The notes under the pieces are model-generated. The model searched no databases, had not been told where the DNA came from, and was given only the letters and a program-made list of their open reading frames with translations. This document shows, piece after piece, positions 55,001 through 64,000 of a DNA stretch of 64,000 bases. Location: contig CACJWK010000001.1 in NCBI GenBank assembly GCA_902597095.1, positions 1-64,000 of the forward strand, given 5' to 3'. The position numbers and the translations under genes are program-made. Each line of letters opens with the position of its first letter. Within the stretch, counting starts at the first letter, position 1. Source of the stretch: an uncultured Pseudohongiella sp. (GTDB taxonomy: Bacteria > Pseudomonadota > Gammaproteobacteria > Pseudomonadales > Pseudohongiellaceae).

Positions 55001-55076
55001 AGGTAACAACAACACCTATCCTGGTCTGTATGACGTCAACCGCTTCTTCTTCGCGGGTGCCACCTACCGTTTCTAA
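52023..55076 (+). pseudogene. TonB-dependent receptor interrupted by in-frame TAG at 53061-53063
   Basis: ORFs 52023-53063 and 53244-55076 share one frame. Reading through gives NNVTTA*IAESASFNRPFETNCDNPLL..., a continuous receptor with plug (VEEVVVTGTRLRNSN) and C-terminal barrel (FFFAGATYRF). Confidence 0.85.
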
Positions 55077-55102
55077 TTGCCAGCTGGCAAGCAGAACGGA
55101 AC

Positions 55103-55136
55103 AAAAAAGGGCAGACTTTGGTCTGCCCTTTTTTTT
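55103..55136 (+). terminator. Rho-independent terminator
   Basis: AAAAAAGGGCAGAC TTTG GTCTGCCCTTTTTTTT after the receptor stop; also suits the convergent gene. Confidence 0.9.
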
Positions 55137-55214
55137 GCTCCGCAGTTGCTCCGGAGAGGGTGGGGTTGTCATGCAGGTCCATGCCTGTCTGACACGGCCT
55201 GCCAATGGCCCCGT

Positions 55215-56363
55215 TCAATAAGCGTCAACGGCCTCGAGCAAACGCGTCATGAAATTTTTCTCCGAGTCAGTAAGGCCCGGTTTCCATACTTCAAAGATCA
55301 GCAGGATCCGATCTTCGCCGGAGTCATTCCACGCCTCGTGTTCAACCGTGTCATCAAAGAGCCAGACCTTGCCCGGAACCCATTTCCTGACGTCGTTACC
55401 AACGCGAAAGCCGCAGCGTCTGGGAACGATCAGCGGGAGATGACAAATCAGGCGCGTATTGATCATGCCGTTGTGAGGCGGAATTCGGGAGCCCGGCTTG
55501 AGCCGGGAAAACAGGACGTTAGGACAGCGCTTGCCTGAAAAAACTAGAGGCAGATTTTCCATCACTTCAGTAGTTTTCGGACAGCGGGCCTGATTTTCCT
55601 TCACCGGCTCCCCGTTGTACCACAAGTAAAAGGCGCCCCAGTCTTCACTGTTTTTTAAACCATGCAGATCGTAGGCCGGCCGAGAGCCATCCGCGGTGAG
55701 ATAGGCGCCAAACTCAGTCTGTTCGGCAAGCAGACCCTCGGCCTCGCTGCGAATATCCTCGAAGGCTGCTTCGACGGTGGGTATCCAGTCAAAGTCCCCG
55801 GGATCAGCAAATTCAATGAGCGGGAGACCGGGGAAATGGATTTGCTTGGGTTCAGGATAGAAGATTTGCCGTTTGCCCAGCAGCAGATCTCTGGCGTGTT
55901 TCATCCGGGTGCTGTCTTCCTGCGCGTTCTCGATCAAGCTCCCGATGCTCCGGCTCAGATGGTCAGCGAAGTCATGAGCAAGCGTTTCGGCCCGAGTTCT
56001 GGCCCGATCCATTTCCTCGGCCATATCAGAAGCCAGCTGGGCGCGCGCAGGGAGCAGTTTCAGCGCTTCGCGGTAAAATGCCGCTGAGGCTTGACGATCA
56101 CCGAGTTTGTGGTACGCATCGCCTTTGACTACCAGCGCCCGGGGATTTCGAGCTTCATGGGCGAGTGATCGTTCAGCCGCCTCGAGGGCAGCCGGCATGT
56201 CTTCCTGATCTCTGCAGGCCATAGCAAGCACTCCCCAGACAGCTGCCGTGTCTGCGCCCTGAGCGGTCAATGATTCCAATATGGCGCGGGCCTGACCGGG
56301 AATGCCTCCCTGAAGCGCCGCGATGGCCTGTTGCAACAAATCGGTGCCCTGAGTGTCTGTCAT
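55215..56363 (-). CDS. aspartyl/asparaginyl beta-hydroxylase family protein with N-terminal TPR region
   Basis: TPR-like N-terminus; SRLKPGSRIPPHNGMINTRLICHLPLIVP and WLFDDTVEHEAWNDSGEDRILLIFEVW. Confidence 0.9.
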   Translation of the reverse strand: MTDTQGTDLLQQAIAALQGGIPGQARAILESLTAQGADTAAVWGVLAMACRDQEDMPAALEAAERSLAHEARNPRALVVKGDAYHKLGDRQASAAFYREALKLLPARAQLASDMAEEMDRARTRAETLAHDFADHLSRSIGSLIENAQEDSTRMKHARDLLLGKRQIFYPEPKQIHFPGLPLIEFADPGDFDWIPTVEAAFEDIRSEAEGLLAEQTEFGAYLTADGSRPAYDLHGLKNSEDWGAFYLWYNGEPVKENQARCPKTTEVMENLPLVFSGKRCPNVLFSRLKPGSRIPPHNGMINTRLICHLPLIVPRRCGFRVGNDVRKWVPGKVWLFDDTVEHEAWNDSGEDRILLIFEVWKPGLTDSEKNFMTRLLEAVDAY

Positions 56364-56636
56364 AGAGGCTTTCCTTCAGAATTTTGCGGCAAGGCAGGAG
56401 TGAATCCCCTCAAGCGCATGAAGATGCAGTGTAACGGAGTTTCCATCCACAAGCGTGCGTAAATTCTCTCACTGTGTCGCTGACTCGGGTAGGACCTTAC
56501 GATATGGCCTGCGATCATTCGCTTTGATTGATTCGAGAGGCTGGGCGAGTTTGCCTTTATTTTATACACTCGTGGCCTCGCTTTGTTGCTTCCCTACCGT
56601 TGGAGCAGTGCTTATCCCTGACAGAGGAAAGAAGAC

Positions 56637-58676
56637 ATGAAAACGCGCTTACCCGGAAGCCTCCAACGGCTTCCTGTTGTCCTGTTGGCTGTGCTGCTAG
56701 GCGGGGCCACAGTGGCTCAGGAAAGGTCTCTGACCATTGAGGATTTGATGACCATGAAGTCAGTCTCCGGCCCGGTGGTCAGCCCGGATGGTGAGTGGGT
56801 GGTATACGCTGTGCGGGCTCGAGATATGGAGGAAGACAAGTCAAAATCCCAGCTTTGGGTCGTGCCTACCGCAGGCGGCGAACCGGTGCCCATGACTGCC
56901 ACAGAGACTTCGGCCAGCAATCCTCAGTGGAGTCCGGATGGCAAGTATCTATCATTTACCGCCAGTAAGGGTGAGGGAGCAAAATCGCAGGTCTGGACGC
57001 TGAACCGGCAGATTGGTGGAGAGGCTGTGCAGCTGACTGACACAAAACAGGGCGTCAATGATTATGCTTGGTCGCCGGACGGTAGCCGTCTTCTGCTTGT
57101 GATGACGGATCTTCCCCCTGAGCTGTTGAACGAGGATGAGTCTGATGACGACAAAGCCCGTCCCTATGTCATTGATCGCATGCAGTTCAAGCGTGACTAT
57201 CGCGGCTATCTGGATCGTCGCCGCACCCACATCTATGTCTACACGCCCGGCGATGATGCGCCGGTGCTGGTGACTCACGGTGACTATGATGATACTGATC
57301 CGGTCTGGAGCCCTGACGGCTCGTCAATTGCCTTTGTCAGTGATCGTTCCGACGATCCTGATCTGAATTACGGTACGGACATCTTCGTCGTTAATGTCGA
57401 TGATGCAGCGCATCCGCTCACTCAGATAACGCGCAATGAAGGCCGAGACTACTCGCCGGCATTCAGCCCTGACGGCAAGCGCATTGCATATGTGACCTCG
57501 ACTGGTCCGGATGTTGGCGGTTCTGCCCTGACGCCCACGAAGTATCTGGCCATTACCGATATTGACGCCGACCAGCGCGAAATCCTGACCCCGGAGCTGG
57601 ATCGCAATGTGTCAAGTCCTCGCTTCACTGAAGACGGTCGCGACATCTACTTTCGCCTGGAAGACAGTGGTAGCAATCAGCTGGCGCGGGTGCGCGCGAG
57701 CGGAGGCGACGTCGTCCGGGAAATCGGGGGAGAAGTAAGCGTGCGGGACTACTCCATGGCAAACGGAGTTATCGTGGTAAGCCTGGCTGATGCAACATCA
57801 CCGAGCGAACTGTATGCCTTTGATGGCGCGCTGGCTCGCCTGACCGAGGTGAGCGGCGAATCTCTGGCAGGTGTCTCCCGTGCGGCGGTTGAAAAGCGAC
57901 GATTCGAAAGCCGCGACGGCACCGAAGTGGAAGCGTTTTTTGTGAAGCCTGTGGGTTACGAAGAAGGCCAGTCTTACCCGACGATTCTGTGGCTGCATGG
58001 CGGTCCGGCCTCTCAGTTCAACTGGGGCTACAATGACACGGCCCAGCTGTTCGCGGCAAACGGGTATGCGGTGATTATGCCTAACCCCCGCGGCTCTACC
58101 GGATACGGCGCCGAATTTGCTCACGGTACAGTCGCCGCCTGGGGCGAGAATGATTACGACGATGTGATGGCCGCGATTGATCACGGCATTGAGATCGGTC
58201 TGGTGGACCCAGCGCGCACCGGCGTTGGCGGCTGGTCATACGGTGGCATACTGACCAATTACGTGATCACTCAGACCACAAGGTTTCAGGCTGCGATGTC
58301 CGGCGCGAGTCTCGGGCTGGTGACTTCGAATTACGGGCACGATCAGTATCAGCTGATGTACGAGCTGGAGTTCGGTTTGCCTTGGGAAAATCCGGAGCTC
58401 TGGGCTGAACTGTCGCCGTTCAATAAAGTCGAAAGCATCACGACTCCGACTCTGTGGATGGGTGGAGAGGTGGACTGGAACGTGCCGATTAACAATTCCG
58501 AGCAGATGTATATTGCCATGAAACGCCTTGGCCGCGAGACCCAGCTGGTTGTATATCCTGATGAACATCACGGCATCCGGCGTCCCAGTTTTCAGCAGGA
58601 CCGATTTGAACGCTGGATTAACTGGTTTGATCGGTATCTCAAGCCCGAGCCAAGTGACACGGCGCTAGCGAATTGA
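56637..58676 (+). CDS. S9 family (prolyl oligopeptidase-type) peptidase
   Basis: WD40-like propeller (SPDG repeats), GGWSYGGILTNYVI nucleophile, GGEVDWNVPINNSEQMY, DEHHGIRRP. Confidence 0.93.
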   Translation: MKTRLPGSLQRLPVVLLAVLLGGATVAQERSLTIEDLMTMKSVSGPVVSPDGEWVVYAVRARDMEEDKSKSQLWVVPTAGGEPVPMTATETSASNPQWSPDGKYLSFTASKGEGAKSQVWTLNRQIGGEAVQLTDTKQGVNDYAWSPDGSRLLLVMTDLPPELLNEDESDDDKARPYVIDRMQFKRDYRGYLDRRRTHIYVYTPGDDAPVLVTHGDYDDTDPVWSPDGSSIAFVSDRSDDPDLNYGTDIFVVNVDDAAHPLTQITRNEGRDYSPAFSPDGKRIAYVTSTGPDVGGSALTPTKYLAITDIDADQREILTPELDRNVSSPRFTEDGRDIYFRLEDSGSNQLARVRASGGDVVREIGGEVSVRDYSMANGVIVVSLADATSPSELYAFDGALARLTEVSGESLAGVSRAAVEKRRFESRDGTEVEAFFVKPVGYEEGQSYPTILWLHGGPASQFNWGYNDTAQLFAANGYAVIMPNPRGSTGYGAEFAHGTVAAWGENDYDDVMAAIDHGIEIGLVDPARTGVGGWSYGGILTNYVITQTTRFQAAMSGASLGLVTSNYGHDQYQLMYELEFGLPWENPELWAELSPFNKVESITTPTLWMGGEVDWNVPINNSEQMYIAMKRLGRETQLVVYPDEHHGIRRPSFQQDRFERWINWFDRYLKPEPSDTALAN

Positions 58677-58856
58677 CTGGCGCTGCATAACCAGTCCGGA
58701 ACGGGCGGTCTGGCGTGCAAATTCCGGATTTCTTGCCGCGCTGAACCGGAACGAAAGTTCCAATAATACTGTTTGCAAGGGTGCGGCTTCGGCATGTTGG
58801 TAAGAGTGCGATCGTGGCGTTGCTGAACGACAATCGACAGGTGTAGGAGTGTAATC

Positions 58857-60893
58857 ATGTCAGAATTTTTTAGCAGGGTGTCTCTTGGGCTTCTTGGCGT
58901 CTGTTTCATGCTGACGTCTGTGCAAGCGGCCTCAGATGACACTGAGCGCTTCACTTCGCGGGATGTCTTTGAGCTGGAGTATGCGACTGATCCACAAATC
59001 AGGCCGGGCGGTGAGCAAATCGCTTATGTGCGACGCAGCAACGACATCATGACTGATCGTACGCGCTCAAATATCTGGCAGGTGGCGCCGGATGGTTCTG
59101 ATCATCGGCCTCTGCTGTCCGGCACTGTCAATTTCAGCTCGCCGCGCTGGTCACCCGATGGGACAAGGCTGGCCTATCTCTCCACTGCTGAGCGGGGTTC
59201 GCAGCTGTATGTGCGCTGGATGGACACGGGTCAGACGGCACTGGTTACCAATATTCAGGAAACGGCTTCCAACATCGCCTGGTCGCCCGACGGTAAGTCG
59301 ATTGCGTTTACGATGAATGTGCCGTTCGATGCCAGACCGTTCTCCGTTGACATGCCGGAGAAGCCCGAGGGCGCGGAATGGTCGCCCGCCTTTGAATACG
59401 TTACCGAGACACGCTTTCAGGCCGACGGCAGTGGCATACTCAATCCCGCTTATTCACACATTTTTGTCGTCCCTGCTGAGGGCGGCACGCCGCGCCAGCT
59501 GACCGCCGGGAGCTACAATCACCGCAGCAGTCTGAGCTGGACACCGGACAGCCGTGAAATTTTGTTCTCCGCCAACCGCAATGAGAATTGGGCGCTGCAA
59601 TCCAGGGAGTCGGACATTTTTGCTGTCAGCACGGCCGGAGAGCTCCGTCAGCTCACGGCTATGCCGGGTGTTGAAACCGGGCCCCGTGTGTCGCCGGATG
59701 GGACACTTATTGCTTATGGTAAGACGGATAACGAAAAGCTCGCGTACAGAAACCGCTATCTGCATGTGATCGGGATTGACGGAGAGAATGACCAGAATCT
59801 TTCTGCCGGCATCGACAATTCCCTCTCTGGCTGGGTCTGGGACGGTAATGAGGGTCTGCACTATCAGCTGACACGCCGCGGAATTACCGAGGTGGGTCGG
59901 GTCAATCTGGCCGGGGGCCACCGCGCGGTAGCCACTGGCCTTGGCGGCGAGTCGTTAGGCAGACCGTATGCCAGTGGCTCTTTCAGCGTTGAGTCAGATT
60001 TGCTTGTCATCACGCGTGGCTCAGCGACACGACCGGCGGATTTGGTTGCTCTGCGTGACGGCACCGAGATACAGCTGACGACGCTCAATGAAGACCTGCT
60101 GGGTCACAAAGTCCTCGGCCAGGTGCATGAGATCATCTACGATTCCGCGATTGATGGTGAGGAGATACAGGGCTGGTATCTCACGCCACCGGATTACGAC
60201 CCTGCCCGCCGCTATCCTCTGATCCTGGAAATTCACGGTGGTCCTCATTCTGCCTATGGGCCGCACTTTTCGGCTGAACTGCAGCGTATGGCGGCTGCCG
60301 GCTACGTGGTTTTCTTCAACAACCATCGCGGCAGTACCAGCTACGGGGAGCGATTCGCACTGCTGCTTCAGAATAAGTATTCCTCGGAATACGATTTTTC
60401 AGATCATATGTCCGGGATCGATGCGCTGATTGCGCAGGGCATTGCGGATCCGGATCGTCTTTACATTACCGGTGGGTCGGCGGGTGGTATTGCGGCTGCC
60501 TATGCAATCGGGCTGACTGACCGCTTCAAGGCGGCGGTGGTGGCCAAACCGGTCGTTAACTGGGTCTCTAAGGTACTCACCGCTGACAGCGGTATCGGTC
60601 AGATCACCAATCAATTTCCGAGTCTGCCCTGGGAGAATATTGACGACTACTGGCGCCGCTCGCCGCTGTCTCTGATTCCGAATATGACAACGCCAACCCT
60701 GTTGATCACCGGAGAGTCGGATCGGCGAACGCCCATCTCGGAAACGGAGCAAATGTATCAGGCGCTGAAAATTCAGGGGGTCGAGGTGGTGATGGTGCGC
60801 ATTCCGGGTTCGCCCCACGGCATTGCGGGTCGGCCTTCACGCCTGATTGGTAAAGTGGAAAACATCCTCGCCTGGTTCAGCAGATACCCTTAA
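58857..60893 (+). CDS. S9 family (prolyl oligopeptidase-type) peptidase
   Basis: Propeller with SPDG repeats, GGSAGGIAAAYAIG nucleophile, GESDRRTPISETEQMY, GSPHGI. Confidence 0.93.
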   Translation: MSEFFSRVSLGLLGVCFMLTSVQAASDDTERFTSRDVFELEYATDPQIRPGGEQIAYVRRSNDIMTDRTRSNIWQVAPDGSDHRPLLSGTVNFSSPRWSPDGTRLAYLSTAERGSQLYVRWMDTGQTALVTNIQETASNIAWSPDGKSIAFTMNVPFDARPFSVDMPEKPEGAEWSPAFEYVTETRFQADGSGILNPAYSHIFVVPAEGGTPRQLTAGSYNHRSSLSWTPDSREILFSANRNENWALQSRESDIFAVSTAGELRQLTAMPGVETGPRVSPDGTLIAYGKTDNEKLAYRNRYLHVIGIDGENDQNLSAGIDNSLSGWVWDGNEGLHYQLTRRGITEVGRVNLAGGHRAVATGLGGESLGRPYASGSFSVESDLLVITRGSATRPADLVALRDGTEIQLTTLNEDLLGHKVLGQVHEIIYDSAIDGEEIQGWYLTPPDYDPARRYPLILEIHGGPHSAYGPHFSAELQRMAAAGYVVFFNNHRGSTSYGERFALLLQNKYSSEYDFSDHMSGIDALIAQGIADPDRLYITGGSAGGIAAAYAIGLTDRFKAAVVAKPVVNWVSKVLTADSGIGQITNQFPSLPWENIDDYWRRSPLSLIPNMTTPTLLITGESDRRTPISETEQMYQALKIQGVEVVMVRIPGSPHGIAGRPSRLIGKVENILAWFSRYP

Positions 60894-61144
60894 CGGTACT
60901 GCTGGCCCGGATTGGTCTAAGAAAGCGAATGACACCACTGTTTGACAGATTGCAGCTGGTTGAAGTCTGACCCGATACGGTGTCGGTTTGATTGTCCGGG
61001 ACAAATTGCTTGAGAATTCTGTGATCTGGCAATCAACAACACAACGGCAACCGCAGGCAGCCGCTTGGCAATTCTGTCGCGCAGGCTAGGAGTCGGGTCA
61101 GAAGGCCGCGGAACCGGTTTCCCGGTTACGTCTGTTCGGTCCGC

Positions 61145-62803
61145 TCAGTCCGCCGGTCTGAAAGCGAGCAGGACGTTGCCGGACACCTGGCTGAAGGATC
61201 CATATCCGGATCCGACGAATAACATGCCGGATCCTGCCGCAATGGCGTGGCTATCTATCGAGCCACCGTATCCCTCAACGCCGTTGACGGTCTCAAAATC
61301 CACCGCTGTATCGAACTTAAACAGGGTGTCACCGGCCTCGGCGTCAAATACAAACAAGCGCCCGTCCAGGCCCGCGGTAATCACTGCACCGTCGACGGTG
61401 AGAGGTGCAGCGGAAAAGCCGTAAAGGCTCTCGCAGCGGCGGAGGCGGTCACTGCGTCCCTCGCAATCCGAGGTAACCTCAAAAAACCAGCTGGGCTCTC
61501 CGGTACCGAGAAAGTAGGAATAGAGGCCCGGGCGACTATTGCCATTCATGCCTCCGGGATCATTGATGGTCATGAAAGCCCGCTCAGAGTTCGTGGCAAT
61601 GCCCCAGTGGTTCCCACCCAAGGCCGTGCCTTCGCCAACTCGCTGGTTCCATACCAGGGCACCTGTGTCCGGATCCAGCGCCCAGAGATCTCCAGACTTC
61701 TGACCCGCAATCAGAAGCTCACGGTCTCCTACATCAACCAGAATGGCGGGTCCGCCGAAGTCGAAATCGACAGAGTTGGTGTCGTCGAGAATTATGCAGT
61801 TGGGGCCGCCTGCGCTGCAGCCGAAGTTCCACATGTCGTTGGCGAGTGCCTGAAACACCCAGAGCTCCTCGCCGGTTTTCAGATCAAGGGCAATCACCGC
61901 GTCACTGGTGCCGGTGGTAGGGTGCGAGGTGTTTTCCCCCGTCGTGACGTAGATCTGGCTGCGCTGCGCGTCGATTGTCGGGGTGGTCCAGATCGGCGCG
62001 CCGGACGGGCCGCGCTGCTTCACGCCGGTCGCACTCACCATGCCGGTGTAGTCGGCAGTTGGCATTGTGTGATACTCCCAGATCTTCTCGCCAGTGCGCA
62101 CGTTCAGTGCTGCGACCGCACCATGGTTTTCGCAGCACTCATAGTTGGGGTTACCGCCGGTGATGACGCCGGAGCCGGATACCGGCACGATGATGCGATC
62201 TTCGTGGATAACCGGTGTGCCGGTCAGCATGCCCTGGTTGCCTGAAGCCTGTCCACTGGCTACCCAATTGGCTTCTCCCGAGGCGGCCTTGATTGAGTGA
62301 ATCATGCCGGCCTGATCGCTGAATACCAGAACTCCTTCGTCATCGATCACGTCGTAGGCGAGAGATGAGCGCAGGCGTGTACCCGGCTCATATACCCACT
62401 TGGCACAGCCCGATGTTGTATCCAGAGCAAATACCCGCCCTGAATCTGTCGCGGAGTAAAACACCGTAGAGCCGACAATCACGGGCGCTGCCCGCATGCT
62501 GGACGTGGCGGGAAAGGCGACCGCCCAGGCTAGTTCGAGATTCGCGAAATCCCCCGTCACGAGTCCCGACTGCGCCGCGCTGAGATAGCGCGGATTATTG
62601 CCATCGGCGCCGGTATAGGTAAAAGACGGCGCCTTGCTCAGGTCCACCGCGCGATCATGGACAGCGCACATTGTGGCGTTTACCCAGTCTTCTGTTGCCT
62701 CCTGCTGAGCTTGGGCAAAAGTGGTTGACAGGCCAAGGGTGGTCAGTACCGTCAGGCTGAGACAGGAGCGTGTGATTGATCGAAAGGCACGGGTAAAAAG
62801 CAT
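61145..62803 (-). CDS. secreted PQQ-binding-like beta-propeller protein (polyvinyl-alcohol-dehydrogenase-like)
   Basis: Signal peptide; repeated propeller blades (SGRVFALDTTSGCAKWVYEPG, VIALDLKTGEELWVFQA); vicinal Cys-Cys (YECCENHG). Confidence 0.82.
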   Translation of the reverse strand: MLFTRAFRSITRSCLSLTVLTTLGLSTTFAQAQQEATEDWVNATMCAVHDRAVDLSKAPSFTYTGADGNNPRYLSAAQSGLVTGDFANLELAWAVAFPATSSMRAAPVIVGSTVFYSATDSGRVFALDTTSGCAKWVYEPGTRLRSSLAYDVIDDEGVLVFSDQAGMIHSIKAASGEANWVASGQASGNQGMLTGTPVIHEDRIIVPVSGSGVITGGNPNYECCENHGAVAALNVRTGEKIWEYHTMPTADYTGMVSATGVKQRGPSGAPIWTTPTIDAQRSQIYVTTGENTSHPTTGTSDAVIALDLKTGEELWVFQALANDMWNFGCSAGGPNCIILDDTNSVDFDFGGPAILVDVGDRELLIAGQKSGDLWALDPDTGALVWNQRVGEGTALGGNHWGIATNSERAFMTINDPGGMNGNSRPGLYSYFLGTGEPSWFFEVTSDCEGRSDRLRRCESLYGFSAAPLTVDGAVITAGLDGRLFVFDAEAGDTLFKFDTAVDFETVNGVEGYGGSIDSHAIAAGSGMLFVGSGYGSFSQVSGNVLLAFRPAD

Positions 62804-63217
62804 AAAAATACCTATAAGCTGTGAGTCGTCATGAGGTTTTGCGAGTGACTGCGGTTTCTGTTTCGCGCCTGGCGGAGGCCCGTTGGCAAAGCAAGCGCGT
62901 TAGTGAGTCAGGTGAAAAATACAAGAAATCGGCCTTGAGTACCATCCGGACAGCGCTTGAACTGGCCTGTGGAGAGTCCTCATCTGGCAGGGCCAAAGCT
63001 CGAGGCGAATGCCCTGATGCGGGGTCAGAATTGCCTCACCCCGGCAGGATCTGCTTTTGTCTGGTAATTGACGCATCTCGGATGCGTCTCGCCGGTGAAT
63101 TGTATCGAAAACCTACCGGCCCTGGCGTGCCCGTCGGCCGCGAAGACTTGGGGACTCCCCAAAAATCCAGTATGGTTTAGGTTTTCACCACCCGCCCCGT
63201 CACAAAGGATCGCGCAT

Positions 63218-63823
63218 TTGGAAATCGTGCCAAATTTTATCTTCCCGACTGCCGTATGGAGCACGCTGTTTGACGATCGCGGCACATTTAATGCGACGCT
63301 GTCAGAGCAGATCTATCGTCTGCGGGATCAGAACCCCAAAGGGGTCGCTAACACCAACGTAAAGGGCTGGCAGAGCCCGAATAATATTCAGACCCTGCCT
63401 GAATTCGAGGATCTCTGCCTGCGTATTGTGCAGGTCTGTCAGAGAATCGGTGAATCTCAGCACTTCATGCCTGATCTGGGGTTCAATCTGCAGGCCTGGG
63501 TCAACATCAATCCGCCAGGTGCGTCGAACAGAATTCACTACCACGCGAACTGCCACTTCAGTGGTATTTATTACGTCAGTCTGAAAACGCCTGAATGCGG
63601 GAGTATCTTTTTTCGGGACCCTCGGGTCGCTTCGAGAATGCTGACCTATCCGGCGACGCAGGCTACCGACTTCACCACCGAGGAAGTCAGGATGAAGCCC
63701 GAAGCAGGACGAATGTATGTGTTTCCTGGGTGGCTGGAGCATGGGGTGGAAGAAAACGAGAGCGATGAGGATCGTATCAGCATCGCTTTTAATGTGCTGG
63801 CGGGTAGACAAGGGCCTGCGTGA
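63218..63823 (+). CDS. putative 2OG-Fe(II) oxygenase family protein
   Basis: FNLQAWVNINPPGASNRIHYHANCHFSGIYYVSLKTPECGSIFFRDPR ... GRMYVFPGWLEHGVEENESDEDRISIAFNV. ORF track starts at 63068; the start at 63218 is a guess near EIVPNFIFPTAVW. Confidence 0.85.
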   Translation: MEIVPNFIFPTAVWSTLFDDRGTFNATLSEQIYRLRDQNPKGVANTNVKGWQSPNNIQTLPEFEDLCLRIVQVCQRIGESQHFMPDLGFNLQAWVNINPPGASNRIHYHANCHFSGIYYVSLKTPECGSIFFRDPRVASRMLTYPATQATDFTTEEVRMKPEAGRMYVFPGWLEHGVEENESDEDRISIAFNVLAGRQGPA

Positions 63824-63833
63824 TTGAATCCGG

Positions 63834-64000
63834 ATGAGTGAATTGCCCCCACAGCCGGAATCTGCCGAAAATCCTGAAGTTCCCGGTATTGAGCAGGCAC
63901 TGAAGGCCGCCATGGCGCATCAGGGCCGCGGTGAGTATGCGCAGGCCGAACGGTTGTACCGCGAGGTGCTGGCATTGGAGCCCAACCAGCCTATTGCACT
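63834..64000 (+). CDS. TPR-containing protein, truncated by window end
   Basis: My translation: MSELPPQPESAENPEVPGIEQALKAAMAHQGRGEYAQAERLYREVLALEPNQPIA; classic TPR pattern. Confidence 0.75.
   Translation, partial: MSELPPQPESAENPEVPGIEQALKAAMAHQGRGEYAQAERLYREVLALEPNQPIA

Noticed and set aside
61247-62245. 332-aa plus-strand ORF
   Set aside because: Antisense to the well-supported PQQ-type propeller gene (61145-62803); no recognisable domain; typical shadow ORF.

Overview
A gene-dense proteobacterial chromosomal window, probably gammaproteobacterial by gene content (not tested). There are about 38 protein genes. I saw no rRNA, tRNA, CRISPR array, transposase or phage module by eye. The theme is amino-acid and peptide scavenging: M14, M28 and two S9 peptidases, an amino-acid permease, a PLP gamma-lyase, a class IV aminotransferase, an FAD amine oxidase, an ornithine cyclodeaminase-like protein, AstE and two serine hydrolases. 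Also present are PntAB transhydrogenase, two TonB-dependent receptors, an MFS exporter, a PQQ-type beta-propeller enzyme, and two putative iron/2OG hydroxylases. Two observations stand out. (1) A tightly coupled four-gene minus-strand unit at 32.8-38.7 kb: an untracked 43-aa one-TM ORF, an SSS symporter, an 880-aa PIG-L/LmbE deacetylase and a divergent ArgH-superfamily lyase. It looks like a dedicated import and degradation pathway for an unknown N-linked substrate. (2) An unusual number of interrupted genes: an in-frame amber in an M14 peptidase, an acyltransferase-3 remnant with an internal deletion, a NosR-like gene with three lesions, an SSS pseudogene with at least six lesions, and an in-frame amber in a TonB receptor. 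Most of these lie in 43-55 kb. All family calls come from reading the translations; no database search was run.
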